NCBI RefSeq assembly: GCF_030704535.1
Contig: NC_081819.1
Span: forward strand, 16,774,001-16,838,000
DNA from: Vitis vinifera
Taxonomy: Eukaryota; Streptophyta; Magnoliopsida; Vitales; Vitaceae
Length of the DNA stretch: 64,000 bases
Reading direction: 5' to 3'
Positions 58,836 through 64,000 of this stretch are shown here, one piece after another (position 1 is the stretch's first letter; each line of letters starts with the position of its first letter). A program made the translations under genes and the position numbers. The notes below the pieces were generated by a model. The model was not told where the DNA came from and made no database searches. It saw only the letters and a program-made list of their open reading frames with translations.

Positions 58836-60266
58836 CATTCAGAAAAGAATTCAAGTGATAGAATTTCTTGTGCAAAAGTGGAAACAACAGATGCAACAGA
58901 TTCCACATATGTTTATGGAATATGAGCCATGCCTGTATAGCTGAATACAAAACAGGAAGCAGGATAACAAATGAGCTTTGTGAGAAACGTCATGATATTA
59001 TGTCTCAATACTGCCCAAAAAGTGAATTCTTGACCTTTCAGAGAGATTTAATAACATGCATCTATTGTTAAGGTTTTGTTACTTGGTCCAACAACAACAT
59101 CAAACAACTGCAAAGAAGAATGGAGAGGTGATAAGGGTATAATTATAAGGGAAGAAACTTAGCCTAAATGTGGTTTATAATAAAAATACGGAATAAAAAA
59201 CCCCTTAAACAAGAATTTGAAATACCTTTTATTGAAGAACTATAGGCAGAGAGAGAGAGAGAGAGAGAGAGCAAAGGAAAAGGAATTACAGGTTGAGTAA
59301 AAATCCTCGCAAAATCATATAAGGGAAGTTTAACCACTGAGTGCATTTACTGCCCAATAGTCATCCCCTCTTCTTCCATCACTGTTATTCATCTAGGTGA
59401 AAGAATAACCAGCAACAATGAAACCTTTTAACAGAAATAAGGTGGTGCCCTGGTCCAACAGGTACAAGATCACTAGTGTTTTACTATAAAAATCTTTGCC
59501 TGCATCTATTGGAAAGGGAATTGAAGTTTACATATTTTCTGTTGTTCTATCTTAACTTCTCCCAGTGAAACCCTTTAACAGAAATAAGGTTGCACCATGA
59601 TCCAACACCTACAAGATCACTAGTGTCTTACTATAAAAATCTTTACCTGCAGCTATTGGAAGGAGTATTTAAGGTTATATATTTTCTGTTGTTCTATCAT
59701 AACTTCTCCTTTCCAGTTATTCAAATAGTAATTCAGGCATCACATTTCCATCACACTCTGATTTTCCACTTCATAAAGCCTCATGGCTCATACCTTCCAT
59801 CTCTTTCCATGTAAATCATCTGAAAATGCCAACTAAATCACAGGGCAATAACTATGGAAAAGGGAACTCATTGATTAAAAATTAGATTTAAAATGTGATA
59901 GAAAAAAATATCCAAGCTAAACCAAAACTATAATATATCTCAAAATAAACAAAAAAAAAATAAAAAAAATAGAGACTTGCTAAAGTTAACTTGATCACCG
60001 AAAGCCTTTTTGCATCTCCCAGGAGGTAGTTGTTTTTGGGGGGGTGTTGGTGGTTGCAAAAACATTTTCTAGGTGCCACTTAACAAATTTTATTTTCCTT
60101 ACAAAAAAAAAAGTACTGTTGCAAAAGTAACATTCTTGAATAAATATCAAAACCCTCCTTTTACATCTACTGATGTCATAGTCTCTACCTACAGGCCAAG
60201 GAAACCCCGAGCCTGTTAATAGAGTTGAGTTTTCTGACAAATGGAAATTTCTAAGGGTCATAGGGA
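58836..60266. other. Intergenic DNA with a tandem duplication
   Basis: It contains a GA run at 59250-59271 and the 147-base tandem repeat listed separately. The minus-strand frames here are AT-driven. Part may be 3' UTR or downstream sequence of the minus-strand nucleotidyltransferase gene. Confidence 0.4.
59420..59710. repeat. Two-copy tandem repeat, unit about 147 bases
   Basis: 59420-59566 and 59567-59710 align along their length. Shared blocks include TTTAACAGAAATAAGGT, TACAAGATCACTAGTGT, TTACTATAAAAATCTTT and TTCTGTTGTTCTATC. The copies differ at scattered positions, so the duplication is not recent. Confidence 0.88.
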
Positions 60267-60426
60267 TGAAGGTATACGCCCTTGAGGCTGACCTCAAGTG
60301 GTAAAAAGGTTGGGGAGGGTTTGTGGGAAGGTTCCAGGTCCAAGTCCCAATGGGGACAAAAATTTACCTATAAAAAAGGGTGAAGGTATACATTCTTTTT
60401 TTGATAGGTGGGTGAAGGTATACATT
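60267..60426 (+). mobile_element. SINE plus LINE-tail stub with three copies of one target word
   Basis: TGAAGGTATAC occurs at 60267-60277, 60381-60391 and 60413-60423. Between copies 1 and 2 is a SINE-like unit with A-box-like CTCAAGTGGTAA and B-box-like GGTCCAAGTCCC (60337-60348). Between copies 2 and 3 is a stub, CTTTTTTTGATAGGTGGG, the reversed LINE tail. Two independent insertions at one site explain the three copies. Confidence 0.65.
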
Positions 60427-60820
60427 ATAGCCCTCAAAACTATAATATCACTAACAAATAAAGAAGCCATAGAGCATTTATTGGTGAATAATGCCAGTTT
60501 CACTTAAAATAGAGCCTCATGCTTCAACAACCTGATCCTCTAAGGCTTCAATATAGACCTTCATATCCAATAGTCTTTATTAAAACTTACCTAGAGGAAA
60601 AAGAACATAAAATCTTATTACAAAAATTTTCAGTTCAAAAATGACTAATGTTTTGACACTTTTACTTTCTTTGATACCGAGTCTGGAGGAAAAAAAAGTT
60701 CAAACTTTTAATTCACACTAACAAACAGTTAAAAAGGTCAATTCAAACTTTTGATTCACAGTACGAAACACTATGACTTACCTGCCAAACAAATAAAAAT
60801 TCTCCAAATACTTGGAATCC
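60427..60820. other. Flank downstream of the nucleotidyltransferase gene
   Basis: Likely includes 3' UTR of the minus-strand gene. A ...TCAAACTTTT(G/A)ATTCACA... phrase appears twice near 60700 and 60745. No poly(A) signal was fixed. Confidence 0.4.
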
Positions 60821-62449
60821 CTATAAAAGATCAATACTGGAGATAATTTTTGGAAGAAGCCTGTATGGTGGACTTGTACTTGAATCGCCACTTATGGGGA
60901 GGCATGTGAGTTCATTCTCCAGAATAGAATAAGCATCTGAAAATGCCTGCAAGACACAATATAATTGAAAACTTGAAATATAAGATAGCATTAATGATCA
61001 CACAACATTTCATCAAAGCAATTTTCTTAAAGACATTAGTACATCAGCAAAGTTCCTCATGTGATCTCCACAAGTTCCTAAGTGTAAATTCTATATTAGC
61101 AGCACAATATTCATAAAGGGAATCCAGTGAAGTTTAAGATATCAGAAGACAATTATTTTGCTCATCGCTGCTTTACAAAGGCTTCATATATATGGTGAAC
61201 AATTACATGCTGACATTCCTGGTTTGAAATTAGGAGCATCTCTGAAACATAATGATGAAGAGCACAAACAATGAACTGATGATTCTGCAATTTTTTCGTT
61301 CTTTTTTCTTATTTATACTATAGAGCAGTTATAATAATAAATAGATACACAACAAATGGAAGAGCCAAAAGGCTGATCTCAGAAATCTAGACTAAACACT
61401 TCATTTTTGACAATTTATGATATTTCTCTGGTCAGTGAGTCCCAAATCAAGCATTTTGTAAGTTGGCTTCCATTAAATACCTAAGATTGTGCGAGAAAGG
61501 GCAATATGTGTAGCAGTTAGTTCCAAACAAAAGTGCAGGAACAGATTGAAAAAGCAGGCAGAACTAACATTGAACAGGTCCCTAAAAGTTTCACAGGAAC
61601 AAACTCTAACCTTCCTGAACATTTAACAGAAATCTCACTAACAAAAGATGAAAGGAGATAAAATTTGATATTGATTTTTGATATTAGAAGGATAAAGCCT
61701 GAATTCCCGAGAAATCAAAACATGCTTTTATTGTGAAGATATTTAGTTAATTGAGTTTCTGAGGGTACACCCTTTAAACAACTTTCTAAATTTTAAAGTT
61801 CTCACAATTTCATTTTCTTCCACCAACATACAATGTATACTAAACCCTGCTATTTCCTTCTGGGAACAATAAAAATATTTAAGTTCATAAAATTAAAATA
61901 TATTACTCATCTAGATCAGCTATCCACAAAGCAATGTGTAAGTCCTCAAATATCTGCAGTAACAGGCTGACCTTGATACATTGATGTATCCGAAAGCAGT
62001 TCCTTCCCACGTTATTTGTTGGAAAAAGAGGATCGTCAATGTGAATTGGATCAATGCTACAACATTAAAGATTAAATCATCAATAAAAAATAGAGGGGAA
62101 AACATTGGTACAAACCCAAATCATACAAAGGTTGCAGCGTATAAAACAACAGGGTGTAACTGATACCTATATCCTCTTTCCCTATTTATATACACTCCAC
62201 TTCCTTGTACTGAAATACGCATTTGACGTGGATCAAACACATTCCTGGATAAGTAAAATAATAAAGTGATAAACAACGATCACAAGTTTGAGAACATTAT
62301 GCTTATCAACAAAATCATCTTATAATTGCAATGCAGAAACAGTAGCAAAAACCAATTTCAACAACAGAAAAGGAACAAATTTTACAATGGTCGGCTTTTC
62401 TGACTTACCCAAAGAAGTAAAGAAAATCCATCAACAGGCTTCCGAAGTT
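60821..62449 (-). CDS. Nucleotidyltransferase (Cid1/TRF4-type poly(A) polymerase), C-terminal exons; partial
   Basis: Four minus-strand coding exons in transcription order: 62449-62409, 62244-62167, 62056-61972, 60946-60821 (TAG at 60823-60821). Joins keep frame with good GT-AG signals. The product reads NFGSLLMDFLYFFGN, VFDPRQMRISVQGSGVYI, SIDPIHIDDPLFPTNNVGRN and a tail ending IISSIDLL. This is the PAP/25A-associated domain of Cid1/TRF4-type nucleotidyltransferases (LL..F...FG..FD, then DP..P.N.VGR), which add A or U tails to RNA. The catalytic DxD region is not seen: no upstream exon was found between 62450 and 64000, so the rest probably lies beyond the window. It resembles the Arabidopsis MEE44-type protein from memory; that match is unverified. 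Confidence 0.85.
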
Positions 62450-63690
62450 CTACATCAAGATTAATATTGTAGTTAGACAAAAGCATTCATGTATAAGCAA
62501 CACAAACACCAATCAGAAATAATGATGAAAAAAATGGAACTTCAAATGTGATATATACACATGAAAAAGCCTGGGAAAATTTGAAAATCCTTGCCACAGA
62601 ATAGAAAACATGCATGGCTGCTCCATTTGGTAGGTATAAAAGCATAAGAGAAAAAGGAAACAACAATCCAGATCTTATGCTTTTCACATGTTTCCTTTTT
62701 CCCTTTTTAAGATTTTTTTTTTTTTTTTTGGGTGGGTTGGGGGGCCGTGGAACCCCTTTAATTGAGCTTGGTGCAATGATCTGACTCAATGATTTGGTTA
62801 GGGTAAGCTTTCCAGGTTTTGGAACTGAAACAGAATAAGCATCACATTCAAAATCTGTACTCTTTTTTTTTTTTCCATAGATTTCTCTGCAATCAAATCA
62901 GATCAACCCAAAAAGTAGGCAGACAAATGCATGCTAAGGAATGACATGCATATATTCTCAAGGCTTATATAACAAAATGGAGTCCTAGTGTCACCCATAA
63001 AAAAATATATCAATATTGGCATACTATAGTCACATATAGGCAAGTTGACAACATATATACACACAAGTATATACACATATACCGTTGGATATACAAGTGA
63101 GAAATCTAGACATTTAAGTTCTGGTCCCATTATTTCATGAAGTTTTTGGTGTAACCTGGCATCCATCTAGATTTTCATTCAGTAGTACTACTTTCTCCAG
63201 GTCCTTTATAGTTATTATTCACTCCATTCAGAAACCATAAGGCTATACAAAATGCCCCAAACTTTCAAGAAACACTTGAAAAGCTAATAAACTTAACTGC
63301 TTCTATTACAATGTCAATTTCCATCACATATTACTCTATTTTTCTTCCTCTTTGTTCAACTTAATGTCATGGGCTCTCTACTTGCCCAACCATGTGTTCT
63401 TAAGCAGGGATCCACATGCTAGAATTTTTTGTCAAACATTTTCTTCCCTCTCATTACATTACCTACTTTTAGCACCATCACTAAATTGAAATTATTTGAT
63501 AGTCAAACAAGAGGGGAACGTGCAGTGTGTGCCCATGCGTTAGAAGGCATGTAGCTAACTCTACCCATGCTATCCATAAAATTTAAAAAAAAAATAAAAG
63601 CCAAATTCTCAACTCCCAAAGAACCCCTTCATCCCTTTCAAGGTTGAACCTTGACCAGCAAGCAGCCTCATTATTCTCAACCTGTTTTTT
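62450..63690 (-). other. Probable long intron of the nucleotidyltransferase gene
   Basis: No exon with family resemblance was found. A long T-run with a G-rich follow-on (62711-62745) may be another reversed retro-insertion. A frame near 63070-63166 on the minus strand (MDARLHQKLHEIMGPELK) looks slightly protein-like but lacks clear splice support. Confidence 0.45.
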
Positions 63691-63823
63691 CTTCTTTTTG
63701 ATAGGCAACAAGAGAAATGCATTAAAAGGGGCACAATCACGCATCCATGATGTATACAAACCACCCCTAAAGAAAAGAAAAAACAAAACACCTAGCCCCA
63801 ACAACATCTAAATGATGCCCAAT
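63691..63823 (-). mobile_element. Reversed LINE 3' tail
   Basis: A T-rich start, GATAGGCAACAAGAG, then GCATTAAAAGGGGCACAATC and TGATGTATAC: the same signature as the tail at 50817. The 3'-terminal fragment only. Confidence 0.6.
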
Positions 63824-64000
63824 CTTTTTTTTTTTATATATAGGTAAAAGCACCTAAAAAGTGTCTAAAGTATACACGATGTATACAAGGTCAAAAAAGG
63901 GGAGAGATTCACAAAAAACAACACCCTCACCTCACTAACAGCCCAACCAATCAATAAAGTCAAATAAAGACAAAGTACTAGACCCTAAATGTATCCTAAC
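63824..64000 (-). mobile_element. Second reversed LINE 3' tail, runs off the window
   Basis: A poly-T at 63825-63835 is followed by TATATATAGGTAAAAGCACC, then GTATACACGATGTATACAAGG. It abuts the previous tail in the same orientation. More of the element may lie to the right. Confidence 0.55.

Noticed and set aside
60285..60350. tRNA gene
   Set aside because: A- and B-box-like words are present, but no cloverleaf could be drawn and the unit is flanked by target duplications, so a SINE is the better reading.
62903..63166. Extra upstream exon of the nucleotidyltransferase gene
   Set aside because: The peptide does not resemble the family region expected before NFGSLLMDF and splice sites are weak.
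1..64000. CRISPR array, phage, plasmid or biosynthetic gene cluster
   Set aside because: No spaced identical repeats, no prokaryotic gene organisation and no set of related pathway enzymes; the genes are unrelated plant nuclear genes.

Overview
This is nuclear DNA from a flowering plant, almost certainly a woody eudicot. The SEC16-like protein and the repeat families look like grapevine (Vitis), but that rests on recognition and was not tested by a search. The signs of a plant genome are split genes with GT-AG introns, long AT-rich intergenic DNA, MITE-like repeats, an L1-type LINE, a copia LTR remnant, SINE-like insertions and long microsatellites. I see no rRNA gene, credible tRNA gene, CRISPR array or bacterial operon.

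Layout. 1-4442 is AT-rich DNA ending in a GC-richer promoter region. 4443-5522 (+) is an intronless C2H2 zinc-finger repressor of the ZAT family. 5523-23390 is about 18 kb without a supportable gene, holding MITE-like repeats and microsatellites. 23833-31112 (+) is a complete 13-coding-exon SEC16 homologue (1400 aa), the scaffold of ER exit sites. 32290-33094 is an LTR-like segment. 36013-48444 (+) is a two-coding-exon gene for a Q/Y-rich, RGG-box protein with two U1/matrin-type zinc fingers. Its single 10.5-kb intron carries a decayed sense-strand LINE. 49203-51792 (+) is a six-exon YqgF/RuvX-type nuclease gene (233 aa), probably for an organelle. 53200-60800 is mostly repeats: a tiny copia element that has lost most of its interior, a LINE tail with an 11-bp target duplication at the edge of that element's LTR, a SINE cluster and tandem duplications. 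60821-62449 (-) holds the last four coding exons of a Cid1/TRF4-type nucleotidyltransferase (non-canonical poly(A) polymerase) whose 5' part is not seen. The last 300 bases hold two more LINE tails.

The five host genes belong to unrelated processes: transcriptional repression, ER-to-Golgi export, RNA binding, organelle rRNA processing and RNA tailing. I see no functional cluster. Exon joins were built by hand from splice signals, reading-frame continuity and protein-family resemblance. All coding joins listed keep frame.

I did not find a convincing new biological system. The most useful observations are the uORF and CT tract in the SEC16 leader, the internally deleted copia element with PBS and PPT still readable, the traceable retro-insertions with target duplications, an 11-bp tandem duplication that explains one LINE frameshift, a near-perfect hairpin in a SEC16 intron, a G-box upstream of the ZAT gene, and an orphan exon-like segment at 53217-53396.
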